From NCBI RefSeq assembly GCF_047470865.1, contig NZ_JAZDRH010000035.1, positions 1 through 22,647 on the forward strand: a stretch of DNA of 22,647 bases. Reading direction: 5' to 3'. Positions 1 to 8,346 of the stretch are shown here, piece after piece. A model generated the notes under the pieces. That model was given only the letters and a program-made list of their open reading frames with translations, did no database searches and was not told where the DNA came from. How positions within the stretch are numbered: position 1 is the stretch's first letter; every line of letters starts with the position of its first letter. Origin of the DNA: JAZDRH01 sp047470865. Lineage in GTDB: Bacteria > Pseudomonadota > Gammaproteobacteria > Pseudomonadales > Pseudomonadaceae. The translations under genes and the position numbers were made by a program.

Positions 1-1
1 A

Positions 2-2329
2 GCTAGCAAAGCATCAATTTTATTATTGATTAGTGTTCTGTCTTTATTTTTATTTTTATTTTTATTTTTATTTTTATTTTTATTTTTATTTTTTATAATT
101 AACCCATACCTTCTTAATTACAAAAATATAACCAACGCCCAAACCCAAATGCAACAAGCCGCTAGCATAGCTGAGCCTTTGCCAGTGCGGTTGCAGTCTC
201 AGGCCAATGTGCAAAGTATTTTGGAGCAGTTGCAGTATAGGGTTGATAATGGCGCACCCTGGTATACGCGGTTTGGTTTGAATAAAAACGCTAAGTTATT
301 AGCTGCTATGTGGCCTTATTATGAGCGTGAAGCGTTAACTTTATTGCGTAATCCTGCGCTGGCTCATTTAGAAGATGAATTGCAGCGCGTGCTGGATATG
401 CCATCAAATGATCCCCAAAAAGAACAGTTATTAACTGCGGCTTATAACCAGTTAAAACTGTATTTAATGCTCAGCCGTGAAGGTAAAATTGAAAATAAAT
501 GGTTGACTAGTGAATTAATGAAAGATTGGGCGCAGCGTGAAGAAATAAGTGATGAATTATGGCAAGGCTTAGGGCCTAAATTAGTTAATTTTTATGCACA
601 AAATTTACCGCGTAACCCAAGTTGGTATTTACCTGCTGACGAAGATTTAATTGCGCAAATTCGTAATTTATTAATTCGTCAAATTGGCGTGCGCAATAGT
701 GATACTACGTTGTATCAAAAAGTCTTGGCGCAAGCAGCGCATCAATACCGTGACTTATATTTGCATGATATGACCGCAGGGACAGATGCCTCTGCGTTGT
801 TTTATACCAATGAGTATGTGCCTGGCATTTATACTCGTCAGGCATGGGAGCAAAGTGTTCAGCCTGCGATTGAAAAATTAGTCAAAGATCGCAAAGAGGA
901 AATGGATTGGGTGTTGATGGATAAGCCTGATATTTCAATAGGGCAAGAAACTCCAGAAGCACTTAAAGAAAAATTGACCCAACGTTACTTTGCAGATTTC
1001 TCACGTAGTTGGCTGAACTTTTTAAATAGCTTACAGCTACAACAGGCGTCTTCCTTAACGGATTCTATTGACCAATTAACATTAATGGCAGATGTGCGTC
1101 AGTCACCGTTAATCGCATTAATGAACACTATTAATACGCAGGCGCGTACTGGCGTTAAAGAAAAAGCACTAGCTGATTCTTTGGTTGATTCTACCAAAGA
1201 TTTATTTACACGAAACAGTACAAAACCTTTGATTAATCAAGGTATTGAAGATATTGGCCCAATGGATGCAACATTCCGTCCTGTTATTGGATTAATGGAT
1301 GCCCAAGCTGGAGATGCCAATAATTCTAACTTGAGCTTGCAAACATTTTTAACACGTTTAACCCAAGTACGTTTGCGTTTGCAGCAAGCTAGCAGTGGGG
1401 CGGATCCACAAGCCATGACACGCGCTTTAGCGCAAACGGTGTTCCAAGGCCGTTCAATTGATCTGACAGATACGCGTGATTATGGCAGTTTAGTTGCGGC
1501 TAGTTTGGGGCAAGAATGGGGTGGGTTTGGACAAACGGTGTTTGTGCAACCCTTTGAACAGTCATGGCAGAAGGTGCTACAACCCGCCGCTAATAGCTTA
1601 AATAACCAATGGAAAGCATCAATTGTTGATGACTGGAATAGCACTTTTGCAGGGCGCTATCCATTCCAAGATGTAAGCAGCGAAGTATCCATTCCCTTGT
1701 TAGCACAGTATCTCAATGGCGAATCTGGGCGTATTAGCCGTTTCTTGCAAACTGAGCTCAATGGTGTCTTACGCAAAGAAGGGCGCCGCTGGGTACCTGA
1801 TAGCATTAATTCTCAGGGTCTAGCATTTAACCCTGAGTTCTTAGAGGCAATTAATACCCTGAGTTATTTATCGGATGTGGTATTCCCTAATGGTAATGCC
1901 AATATTTCCTTTGAAATGCGCCCAGGCACATCGCCCGGAATTATGGAAACAAACTTAGTGGTTGATAATCGTAAGCTAACCTATGCCAACCAAAAACCAA
2001 CATGGCATCGTTTTATTTGGCCCGCGGATACAGAAGCACCCGGTGCAAATTTGAGTTGGGTAAGTACAAATTCAGGTTTGCAGCAATATAACGATTTGCC
2101 AAGCACATGGGGCTTAATACGCTTATTAGACCAAGCAGATATTGAACCTTACCCCGGTTTAAGCAGCAGTTTTAATGTGCGCTGGCAAACACCAGATCAA
2201 CAAAGTCTTAATTATGTATTGCGCACAGAAATTGGCGAAGGCCCTATTGCTTTGCTCAAACTCAGAAACTTTAGGCTGCCAGCTCAAATATTTTTGTCTG
2301 AGCCTGCCGTAAATAGAAAGGGGCGCTAG
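2..2329 (+). CDS. tssM: TssM (IcmF family), 3' part: third TM helix and periplasmic domain
   Basis: Inner-membrane core of the T6SS TssJLM membrane complex. The reading frame is open to the left edge (codons start at base 2), so the gene is cut by the window and the TTG at 26 is not its true start. About 775 residues are visible. They begin with a hydrophobic segment of about 28 residues (bases 17-100), followed by a long soluble region ending in the IcmF C-terminal domain just before the stop. A full TssM is about 1,100-1,200 residues with its third membrane helix around residue 360-450, so the window starts at that helix and contains the periplasmic part that contacts TssJ. The cytoplasmic NTPase-like part lies upstream. 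Oddity: the helix is largely (Leu-Phe)8 encoded by a hexanucleotide repeat. The stop is 1 bp before the tssA ATG. The family call is from recognised IcmF-type sequence and the flanking tss genes. Confidence 0.93.
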   Translation, partial: ASKASILLLISVLSLFLFLFLFLFLFLFLFFIINPYLLNYKNITNAQTQMQQAASIAEPLPVRLQSQANVQSILEQLQYRVDNGAPWYTRFGLNKNAKLLAAMWPYYEREALTLLRNPALAHLEDELQRVLDMPSNDPQKEQLLTAAYNQLKLYLMLSREGKIENKWLTSELMKDWAQREEISDELWQGLGPKLVNFYAQNLPRNPSWYLPADEDLIAQIRNLLIRQIGVRNSDTTLYQKVLAQAAHQYRDLYLHDMTAGTDASALFYTNEYVPGIYTRQAWEQSVQPAIEKLVKDRKEEMDWVLMDKPDISIGQETPEALKEKLTQRYFADFSRSWLNFLNSLQLQQASSLTDSIDQLTLMADVRQSPLIALMNTINTQARTGVKEKALADSLVDSTKDLFTRNSTKPLINQGIEDIGPMDATFRPVIGLMDAQAGDANNSNLSLQTFLTRLTQVRLRLQQASSGADPQAMTRALAQTVFQGRSIDLTDTRDYGSLVAASLGQEWGGFGQTVFVQPFEQSWQKVLQPAANSLNNQWKASIVDDWNSTFAGRYPFQDVSSEVSIPLLAQYLNGESGRISRFLQTELNGVLRKEGRRWVPDSINSQGLAFNPEFLEAINTLSYLSDVVFPNGNANISFEMRPGTSPGIMETNLVVDNRKLTYANQKPTWHRFIWPADTEAPGANLSWVSTNSGLQQYNDLPSTWGLIRLLDQADIEPYPGLSSSFNVRWQTPDQQSLNYVLRTEIGEGPIALLKLRNFRLPAQIFLSEPAVNRKGR
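43..95 (+). repeat. Hexanucleotide tandem repeat (TTTTTA)n inside tssM
   Basis: Seven perfect TTTTTA units occupy 47-88, flanked by a partial unit (43-46) and a degenerate unit with six T's (89-95). In the tssM frame this encodes eight consecutive Leu-Phe dipeptides (bases 44-91). The unit is a multiple of three, so copy-number change would lengthen or shorten the membrane helix by two residues without a frameshift. Confidence 0.93.
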
Positions 2330-2330
2330 C

Positions 2331-3920
2331 ATGTCTGCCTTACAATCATTAGTGACGGCTCTCAATTTAGAGCAGCAAACAACCGTTATTGATGCGCAAG
2401 CACTCGAAGACTGGCTGAAACCTATTAATGAGTTGCAGCCTACAGGGGAAGAACCCAGTTATTTAGATGACTTTCAAACTATCCGTGAAGAAGTCAATTT
2501 AATTTCTGGTGCAGATACTGAGCTTATCTGTAACTTAGCCAAAACTGTTTTAACAAAAAACACTAAAGATATACGAGTGGTTACTTATTACACTTGGGCT
2601 TGCTTGCAGCGTGAAGGTGAAGTTGGTTTTGCGCAAGGACTTGAGTTATTAGTCATCATGTTGCAGCGCTTTGAAAACGCGTTGCATCCACAACGTGAGC
2701 GTAGCCGCAAAGCGGCATTAGATTGGCTGGCTAGCGCACGCGTTTTGGACTCATTATCACTGCATCCTGAAGTTATTGTTAAGAACTTGCAACGCATCGT
2801 TGCAGCGTTATTACAGTTAGAGCAAATTACGCAGTTATGGGAAACAGCCGAGCAACCTAATTTATCGGCATTATATGCGGCCCTAGAGTTACGTTTAGAA
2901 AAGTCAGGTGGTGCTCATGCAGTAGTACCGCAAAACTTTGTTGCAGAGGTAAGTTCCACGGCTGATATCAAACATACGCCAGCCGTTATTAAAGAAATTG
3001 CCTCAGGGCGAGAGTTGTTAGATCAAGTTCGTTTAGTTGCAAAATATCTACGTGACCAACCCAATGGCTGGCTGGCGGCACATCACTTAATGAAAAGTGT
3101 AAGGCATGATACCCTGCATCAATTGCCTAAAATAACAACCACAGGCTATACCCAAATTGACTCGCCCAAGCCTGATCAACGTGCCTTGTTAAAACGTTTA
3201 TATTTACAGCAAAGCTGGTTAGAGCTTTTAGAGCAAGCCGACAACATGTTCTCACGGGGAGCTTGCCATTTTTGGTTAGATTTACAGTGGTACATTTATC
3301 AAGCGCTAAGCAAAGCAGGCAATCCTTATGATTCATGGGCAGACATTATCAAACAAGATTTAAAAGGGCTTTTAACACGCCTTCCTGGGCTTGAGTCGTT
3401 ACTCTTTAGTGATGGCACGCCCTTTGCTGATGAAACAACTTTGAATTGGATTAATCAGCATGTGATTGATAGCGAATTTGATTGGGGCCATGAGCCTGTA
3501 GTGAGTGGTACAGATAATACGCAAGATACGATTTTTGCGTTAGAAACTGAGGCGCTGGCGTTAGCTGATGCTGAAAGCCCAGAAGCTGCGATGGCATGGT
3601 TACAGGACAATCCTAATAATCATTCTATGCGTAACCAATGGTTAATTCGCTTTTTAATGGCACGCGTTGCCGATCAATTTGGTCGTAATGAAATGGCATT
3701 GCATCTGGTTAATGAGTTAGATCAGCATGCAGCGCTTTTATCATTGAGTGATTGGGAACCTAAGTTATTATTTGAGGTTAAAGCACGTCGGTTAAAGTTG
3801 CTACGAATGAAAAGCCCTCGTAGCGAAACTGAGAAAGAGCATTTACAGCAAGAAATGGAAAAAACGTTAGCAGGCTTAATTACAATTGACCCTGTTCGAG
3901 CGATGATCTTGTGTAGTTAA
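2331..3920 (+). CDS. tssA: TssA, T6SS assembly/cap protein (ImpA_N domain, VasJ-type C-terminus)
   Basis: TssA proteins recruit to the TssJLM/baseplate complex and coordinate priming and growth of the sheath and Hcp tube. The 529-residue protein has an N-terminal ImpA_N domain (about residues 20-130), recognisable by the PSYLDDFQTIREEV segment followed by helices and a conserved W near residue 90. The long helical C-terminal region (about 370-525), with a conserved SDWEPKLLFEVKARRLKLL-type stretch, resembles the VasJ class of TssA. The start is ATG 2331, 1 bp after the tssM stop, with a strong AAAGGGG ribosome site overlapping the tssM end. This implies translational coupling. It is followed by tssF after about 19 bp. 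TssA classes differ at the C-terminus; the VasJ-type assignment is from recognition and is less certain than TssA itself. Confidence 0.9.
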   Translation: MSALQSLVTALNLEQQTTVIDAQALEDWLKPINELQPTGEEPSYLDDFQTIREEVNLISGADTELICNLAKTVLTKNTKDIRVVTYYTWACLQREGEVGFAQGLELLVIMLQRFENALHPQRERSRKAALDWLASARVLDSLSLHPEVIVKNLQRIVAALLQLEQITQLWETAEQPNLSALYAALELRLEKSGGAHAVVPQNFVAEVSSTADIKHTPAVIKEIASGRELLDQVRLVAKYLRDQPNGWLAAHHLMKSVRHDTLHQLPKITTTGYTQIDSPKPDQRALLKRLYLQQSWLELLEQADNMFSRGACHFWLDLQWYIYQALSKAGNPYDSWADIIKQDLKGLLTRLPGLESLLFSDGTPFADETTLNWINQHVIDSEFDWGHEPVVSGTDNTQDTIFALETEALALADAESPEAAMAWLQDNPNNHSMRNQWLIRFLMARVADQFGRNEMALHLVNELDQHAALLSLSDWEPKLLFEVKARRLKLLRMKSPRSETEKEHLQQEMEKTLAGLITIDPVRAMILCS

Positions 3921-3939
3921 TCAAAAAAATTAGGTGAAC

Positions 3940-5703
3940 ATGGACGATTTTATCCTGCGTTATTTTGATACAGAGATGCGTTATTTAAGAGAAGCAGCAA
4001 AAGAGTTTGCCGCAACACATCCAGATCGCGCTGCAATGCTAAACCTTGATAAAGCAGGAACGCCTGATCCTTATGTTGAGCGTTTATTTGAAGGCTTTGC
4101 TTTTTTAATGGGGCGGTTGCGACAAAAAATTGATGATGACTTACCAGAATTTACTGATGTTTTAGTAAGCCAACTGTGGCCACATTACCTTAGAACTATT
4201 CCTTCATTGTCTGTGGTTGAGTTATTGGTTGATATTAACGCCATGAAGCTCAGCGAAAAAGTAGAAGCAGGGCTTGAAGTTTATTCACAACCTATTGGTA
4301 ACAAAAGAACAGTTTGTCATTACCAAACCACTAAGAATGTTGCACTAAATCCTATCCATATTACGAACGCGCTGATGACGGCTGAACCTGATGGTCGATC
4401 ATTATTACGTTTGCGTTTTTCATGCAGTGAGCAAATTAACTGGCAGCAAGTTGATTTAACCAACTTAAGTGTTTATTTGGCAGCAGAAGCGCCCATTAGC
4501 AGCCAATTGCATTTAATGCTGACAAAACGAGTTGACCAACTTTATTTACGCATTGCTAACCAAACTGATCGTATTCCTCTTGATGCTTGGTTTACCCCCG
4601 CTGGTTTTACAGAGCAAGATAGTTTATGGCCCAAAGGCGAAGGCGCTTTTAGCGGCTGGCAATTACTACTGGAATACTTTAGTTTTCGCGAAAAATTTAT
4701 GTTTTTAGAGCTGAATGGGCTAGAAACTATTACTTTTCCAGAAACTACCACTTATTTTGAAATTGAAGTGGTATTTAACCAACAATGGCCAGATGACCTT
4801 CCTATCAGAAACGAAGATTTTCGTTTGCACTGCGTCCCTGTCATTAACTTATTCACATTAGAAGCCGACCCGATGATTATTTCAGGGTTAGAAAGTGAAT
4901 ACTTAGTTAAACCGCGGCGCTTACAAGACGGTCATACCGAAATTTATTCTGTTGACGCCGTCACTGGCTCGCAACGCACAGGCAATGCAACCTATGTACC
5001 TTTTACCAGTTTTAGGCACAAAGGCGGCATGCAACATCGTGATGCTCCCGAGCGCTATTTTCATACCCATGTAAAACGCGGTGTAACAGGTTTGCATGAT
5101 ACTTGGTTGGTATTAGGCGGTGATCAATGGGAAAAAGATCGAAAAATTGAGAAAGAAGTTGTTTCTCTACGTATTACTGGCACCAATGGTCAGTTACCAC
5201 GCCGCGCATTACAAAGCACACTGCTAAATAGATGCGAGCAAGTGCTACAAACCAATATGCGGGTACGTAATATTTGCCAGCCAACACTGCCTATTTATCC
5301 TCCGTCTGAAGACAGGTTTCATTGGCGCGTGCTAAGCCATTTAGGCACGAGTTTTTTAAATATGATGAACAGTGCAGAAGTGCTAAAGGCAACATTAGAG
5401 CTCTATAACTGGTCAGCAGATGAACTTAATAATCGGCGTATTGATGCAATTCAGTCAGTCACACATCATCAAATTCAGCGCTTTGAAAAAGGGTTTTTAC
5501 TACGCGGTTTAGATGTTGAAGTCACTATTGATAGCTCAGGCTTTCTAGGCGAAGGCGATATTCATTTATTTGGTGAAATGCTCAATAGATTCTTTGGCTT
5601 ATATACCGATATTCACTTATTTAACCAATTAACGCTGATTGTACAGCCAGAAGGAAAGTGCATTAGATGGAACGAGAACCATTGCCAGCGCCTACCGAAC
5701 TGA
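3940..5703 (+). CDS. tssF: TssF, T6SS baseplate subunit (ImpG/VasA family)
   Basis: Baseplate wedge protein that acts with TssG, TssE and TssK in the cytoplasm to dock VgrG and initiate sheath assembly. The N-terminus (MDDFILRYFDTEMRYLREAAKEF) is the classic TssF opening, followed by the LxKAGTPDPYVERLFEGFAFL region and the PEFTDVLVSQLWPHYLRTIPS segment. The C-terminal part contains PPSEDRFHWRVLSHL and a GFLLRGLDVEVTID stretch typical of the family. Its 587 residues match the usual length of about 590. I chose ATG 3940 because AGG (3932-3934) sits 5 nt upstream; an in-frame GTG at 3934 overlaps that ribosome site and is less likely. The 3' end overlaps tssG by 37 bp. Confidence 0.94.
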   Translation: MDDFILRYFDTEMRYLREAAKEFAATHPDRAAMLNLDKAGTPDPYVERLFEGFAFLMGRLRQKIDDDLPEFTDVLVSQLWPHYLRTIPSLSVVELLVDINAMKLSEKVEAGLEVYSQPIGNKRTVCHYQTTKNVALNPIHITNALMTAEPDGRSLLRLRFSCSEQINWQQVDLTNLSVYLAAEAPISSQLHLMLTKRVDQLYLRIANQTDRIPLDAWFTPAGFTEQDSLWPKGEGAFSGWQLLLEYFSFREKFMFLELNGLETITFPETTTYFEIEVVFNQQWPDDLPIRNEDFRLHCVPVINLFTLEADPMIISGLESEYLVKPRRLQDGHTEIYSVDAVTGSQRTGNATYVPFTSFRHKGGMQHRDAPERYFHTHVKRGVTGLHDTWLVLGGDQWEKDRKIEKEVVSLRITGTNGQLPRRALQSTLLNRCEQVLQTNMRVRNICQPTLPIYPPSEDRFHWRVLSHLGTSFLNMMNSAEVLKATLELYNWSADELNNRRIDAIQSVTHHQIQRFEKGFLLRGLDVEVTIDSSGFLGEGDIHLFGEMLNRFFGLYTDIHLFNQLTLIVQPEGKCIRWNENHCQRLPN

Positions 5704-6758
5704 TCAGCGCTTTACAAGATAAAATAACGCAGGTTAATTTTTATCGGTTTTGTTATTTATTAGAACAAGCCCATGGTAAAAACTTTAGCTTAGGCACTTC
5801 TTGGAATATTAAAGATGATCCTATTCGGTTTCGCCCGTGGCCAGGAATGGGGTTTCCTGCGAGTGAATTAAAAACGCTAGAGCGCTCCGATCAAGCCGAT
5901 ATTCCAGATACGCTGCGCGTTACTTTTATGGGGTTATATGGCGTAGAGTCACCGTTGCCAACCGCCTATATTGATGACATTACTCAACGCCGCGAAGGCT
6001 ATGAGGTGGTTGCAGAATTTTTAGATATTTTTAACCATCGCCTTATTAGCCAGTTTTACCGAGTGTGGCGTAAGTACTCATGGCCTGCCACATTTAGGGC
6101 CGGTGGTAGTGATGTAACCTCACAATATATGCTTAGCCTTACAGGGTTAGGTATTCCAAGTTGTGCGAAGAATATTGCAACGCCAATTTCTCGATTTTTA
6201 GCCTTAACAGGCATGATGCGCTTACCCAGCAGAACCGCAGAAGGCATTTTAAATTTAGTGCAATTATTAGCACCTAATACCACTGCTAAAGTGGCTGGCC
6301 ATGATCCACTACGTATTCCACTTAAAGCGCCCTTACGTATGAGTACTCAACAGCCTGTTTCTTTGGCAAGTTGCCCTGTCATGGGAAGTTATGGAACCGA
6401 CGTTAATAGTCAAGTGTTATTAACCTTAACAACATCAGATACTGAAGAATGCCAAGCTTGGCTGCCTGGTGGGCGTTTACACAATGATTTAATTGCATTA
6501 TTTCATGTCTATGTGGGTGCTCGGTTACATATACGCATGCAACTTAAATTAGCCCGTAAAGATTTACCTGATGCTACCCTAAGCGTAAAACCTCAAGAAA
6601 CTAGTGGGCAACTTGGACGCACTACAGTCATGCGTATTCAAGGTGAAAACAGGCATAATAAACATGACTTTATTACCATAAGCCTAGGGCGTTATCAGCG
6701 TTTGGAAGAGAATTTTAACAGGAGAGCAGCAGATGAACATGGCGACTATCGCTGGTAA
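5667..6758 (+). CDS. tssG: TssG, T6SS baseplate subunit (ImpH/VasB family)
   Basis: Partner of TssF in the T6SS baseplate wedge. The 363-residue length is normal for TssG. Family signatures are visible: an early FYRFCYLLEQ helix, IRFRPWPGMGFPASEL, the VTFMGLYGVESPLPTAYID segment (about residues 90-108), and a C-terminal GQLGRTTVM stretch. The ATG lies inside the tssF 3' end, with AAGGA at 5651-5655 as a somewhat distant ribosome site (11 nt). The coding overlap suggests coupled translation of the two baseplate partners. The gene's own 3' end overlaps the tssJ start. Confidence 0.94.
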   Translation: MEREPLPAPTELISALQDKITQVNFYRFCYLLEQAHGKNFSLGTSWNIKDDPIRFRPWPGMGFPASELKTLERSDQADIPDTLRVTFMGLYGVESPLPTAYIDDITQRREGYEVVAEFLDIFNHRLISQFYRVWRKYSWPATFRAGGSDVTSQYMLSLTGLGIPSCAKNIATPISRFLALTGMMRLPSRTAEGILNLVQLLAPNTTAKVAGHDPLRIPLKAPLRMSTQQPVSLASCPVMGSYGTDVNSQVLLTLTTSDTEECQAWLPGGRLHNDLIALFHVYVGARLHIRMQLKLARKDLPDATLSVKPQETSGQLGRTTVMRIQGENRHNKHDFITISLGRYQRLEENFNRRAADEHGDYRW

Positions 6759-7209
6759 TTATTCCAAAGTATTTTTACTTTGTAGCTTTTTATTAGCGTC
6801 TGGCTGTATGACGCAAACTAAAACGCTGCATCTGGATATTAATGCCCGTGATTCCTTAAACAACAACGCATCAGGTTCAGCACTGTCAACAGTTGTGCGT
6901 ATTTATCAACTTAAAGACCGTCAAGCATTTGATAACTTAGACTATGACACCTTAGCCAAAAATGATAACCACGCAGTTAAAGCTGACCTTGTTTCTCAAA
7001 AAGATTTCCGCGTGCGACCAAGTGAAGCCTTAGCTGTAGATATGCCTATTGATAAAAAAGTTAAATTTATTGCCATAGCCGCATTATTTTTAAATCCAGA
7101 TCTTGAGAAAGACTCATGGCGCATTGTTATTCCGCGCCGAGAGTTAAGCCGCTGGAAGGCACGTAAAATAGAACTGAATAACCAAGAAATTATTTTGCAG
7201 CCAAAATAG
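6733..7209 (+). CDS. tssJ: TssJ, T6SS outer-membrane lipoprotein
   Basis: Lipoprotein that anchors the TssJLM complex to the outer membrane by contacting the TssM periplasmic domain. It has 158 residues with a short signal peptide and a lipobox (LLASGC; lipidated Cys about residue 25). The mature part shows the TssJ pattern: NNNASGSALSTVVRIYQLKDRQAF, a loop-containing centre, and SWRIVIPRR near the end. The start at ATG 6733 is supported by GGAGAG (6721-6726) 6 nt upstream; an ATG at 6739 is a nearby alternative. It overlaps tssG by 26 bp and is followed by tssE after 8 bp. Its presence alongside tssM indicates a canonical membrane complex. Confidence 0.93.
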   Translation: MNMATIAGNYSKVFLLCSFLLASGCMTQTKTLHLDINARDSLNNNASGSALSTVVRIYQLKDRQAFDNLDYDTLAKNDNHAVKADLVSQKDFRVRPSEALAVDMPIDKKVKFIAIAALFLNPDLEKDSWRIVIPRRELSRWKARKIELNNQEIILQPK

Positions 7210-7217
7210 AAGGGCCT

Positions 7218-7673
7218 ATGACTGATTCTTACCATGCACCATCGCTTTACGAGACCCTTTATGGCAATTTTTGCGGCGACTTAAATTTAGATGCAGTAGA
7301 CGACTGTAACCAAGTCATTTTGTCAGTATTAGATAACATGCAGCGCATCCTCAACTGCAGAGCAGGTACATTAGCGCATCTACCCGATTACGGCTTACCC
7401 GATATGACCAAAGTTTTGCAAGGCATGCCGGGCACTGTGCATTCGCTGAAACGAGCATTGGCAGAAGTAATTTTAAAATATGAGCCACGTGTTAAACGTA
7501 TCGAAGTTATTTTATTAGAACAAACAATGCCAGGAGAGCTTAAATACGCAATTGACGCAGAACTAAAAGATGTTGGTTTAGTACGTTATGGAACGCAATT
7601 TGTACCAGAAGGGCGTGTGTTAATTTGCCATTTAAAGCAACAAGATTATCTTGATAATAAACTACTGTATTAA
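7218..7673 (+). CDS. tssE: TssE, gp25-like T6SS baseplate protein
   Basis: Baseplate subunit homologous to phage T4 gp25. It connects the baseplate wedge to the first sheath ring in the cytoplasm. The 151-residue protein contains the gp25 hallmarks: NMQRILNCRAGTLAHLPDYGLPD (about residues 40-63), with the conserved R and the L-P-D-Y-G-L-P-D motif, then an E-P-R motif (KYEPRVKRIEV, about 91-101) that in the family contacts sheath polymerisation surfaces. The ATG at 7218 has GAAGGG at 7209-7214 overlapping the tssJ stop. The next gene begins 4 bp after the tssE stop. Confidence 0.94.
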   Translation: MTDSYHAPSLYETLYGNFCGDLNLDAVDDCNQVILSVLDNMQRILNCRAGTLAHLPDYGLPDMTKVLQGMPGTVHSLKRALAEVILKYEPRVKRIEVILLEQTMPGELKYAIDAELKDVGLVRYGTQFVPEGRVLICHLKQQDYLDNKLLY

Positions 7674-7677
7674 AAGA

Positions 7678-8340
7678 ATGACTACTCATTTAAAAATAGG
7701 CCATGACCCTAGAAAAAATAAAACCTATGCTCAGCTGCATACTGAAATTAGCAAATTAAAACATCCTGCTCAGCCAGATTTAAATTGGCCATTAATTAAA
7801 AAACTGTGCGTTGAACTAGAGCAGGTTAACGGCTTAGATTTAGACTCTACAGCGCTACTTATTATTGCAACCTTGCGTACAGAAAATATATCAGCAGCTA
7901 ACCCTGCGTTATCTATTATGTGCCAGCTTTTAACAGAACATTGGAGCCATGTTTGGCCCGAACAATTTAGCAATAGAGTAAAAATTCTGAATTTTTTTAT
8001 TGAGCAATTAAGAATTACAATCCGCAGTTTAAGCTTTGAAACAGAAGCAGACTTAATACAGCTCATGCAGTTTCAAGAAAATTTACAAAACATATTACAT
8101 ATTCAGCATAAAGGGCTTGTGTTAAAAGAGCCTGATGCATTACTAGCACAAATAGCAGCTATTGTTCAGCGTTTACAAAATAAATTTAGCTCAACACAGC
8201 CTAACTTAGCCTTAGAACAACCCAAAGCATTTATAAAAAATAACTCTAATAGCATGCTCAAAAAAATAATAGGTTTAGTAATATTAGCGATTGTATTTTT
8301 GAGCTTAGGCATTGTATTGGGTATTTATTGGGGTAAATAA
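7678..8340 (+). CDS. Short ImpA_N-domain protein with C-terminal TM anchor (VasL/TagA-like)
   Basis: A 220-residue protein beginning with an ImpA_N domain of the VasL type: GHDPR, then KLKHPAQPDLNWPLIKKLC and an NGLDL motif (residues 8-60). The middle is helical (about 60-190). The C-terminus is one strongly hydrophobic segment (about 197-216) ending in YWGK, so the protein looks tail-anchored with its N-terminal domain in the cytoplasm. ImpA_N proteins with membrane segments (V. cholerae VasL, enteroaggregative E. coli TagA) act as TssA accessories; TagA stops and holds the distal sheath end at the membrane. That role is inferred here. The known proteins are considerably longer, so this is a minimal version. 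I chose ATG 7678 over an upstream in-frame ATT at 7651 because the family motif starts right after it and it avoids overlap with tssE. Last gene of the + strand operon. Confidence 0.75.
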   Translation: MTTHLKIGHDPRKNKTYAQLHTEISKLKHPAQPDLNWPLIKKLCVELEQVNGLDLDSTALLIIATLRTENISAANPALSIMCQLLTEHWSHVWPEQFSNRVKILNFFIEQLRITIRSLSFETEADLIQLMQFQENLQNILHIQHKGLVLKEPDALLAQIAAIVQRLQNKFSSTQPNLALEQPKAFIKNNSNSMLKKIIGLVILAIVFLSLGIVLGIYWGK

Positions 8341-8346
8341 CACAAA

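Noticed and set aside
26..28. TTG at 26 as start of the first gene
   Set aside because: The frame is open to the left edge and the encoded sequence is an internal TssM membrane helix, so the gene begins outside the window.
7770..8066. 98-residue open frame on the - strand within the VasL-like gene
   Set aside because: No family resemblance and it is fully antisense to a gene with a recognisable ImpA_N domain.
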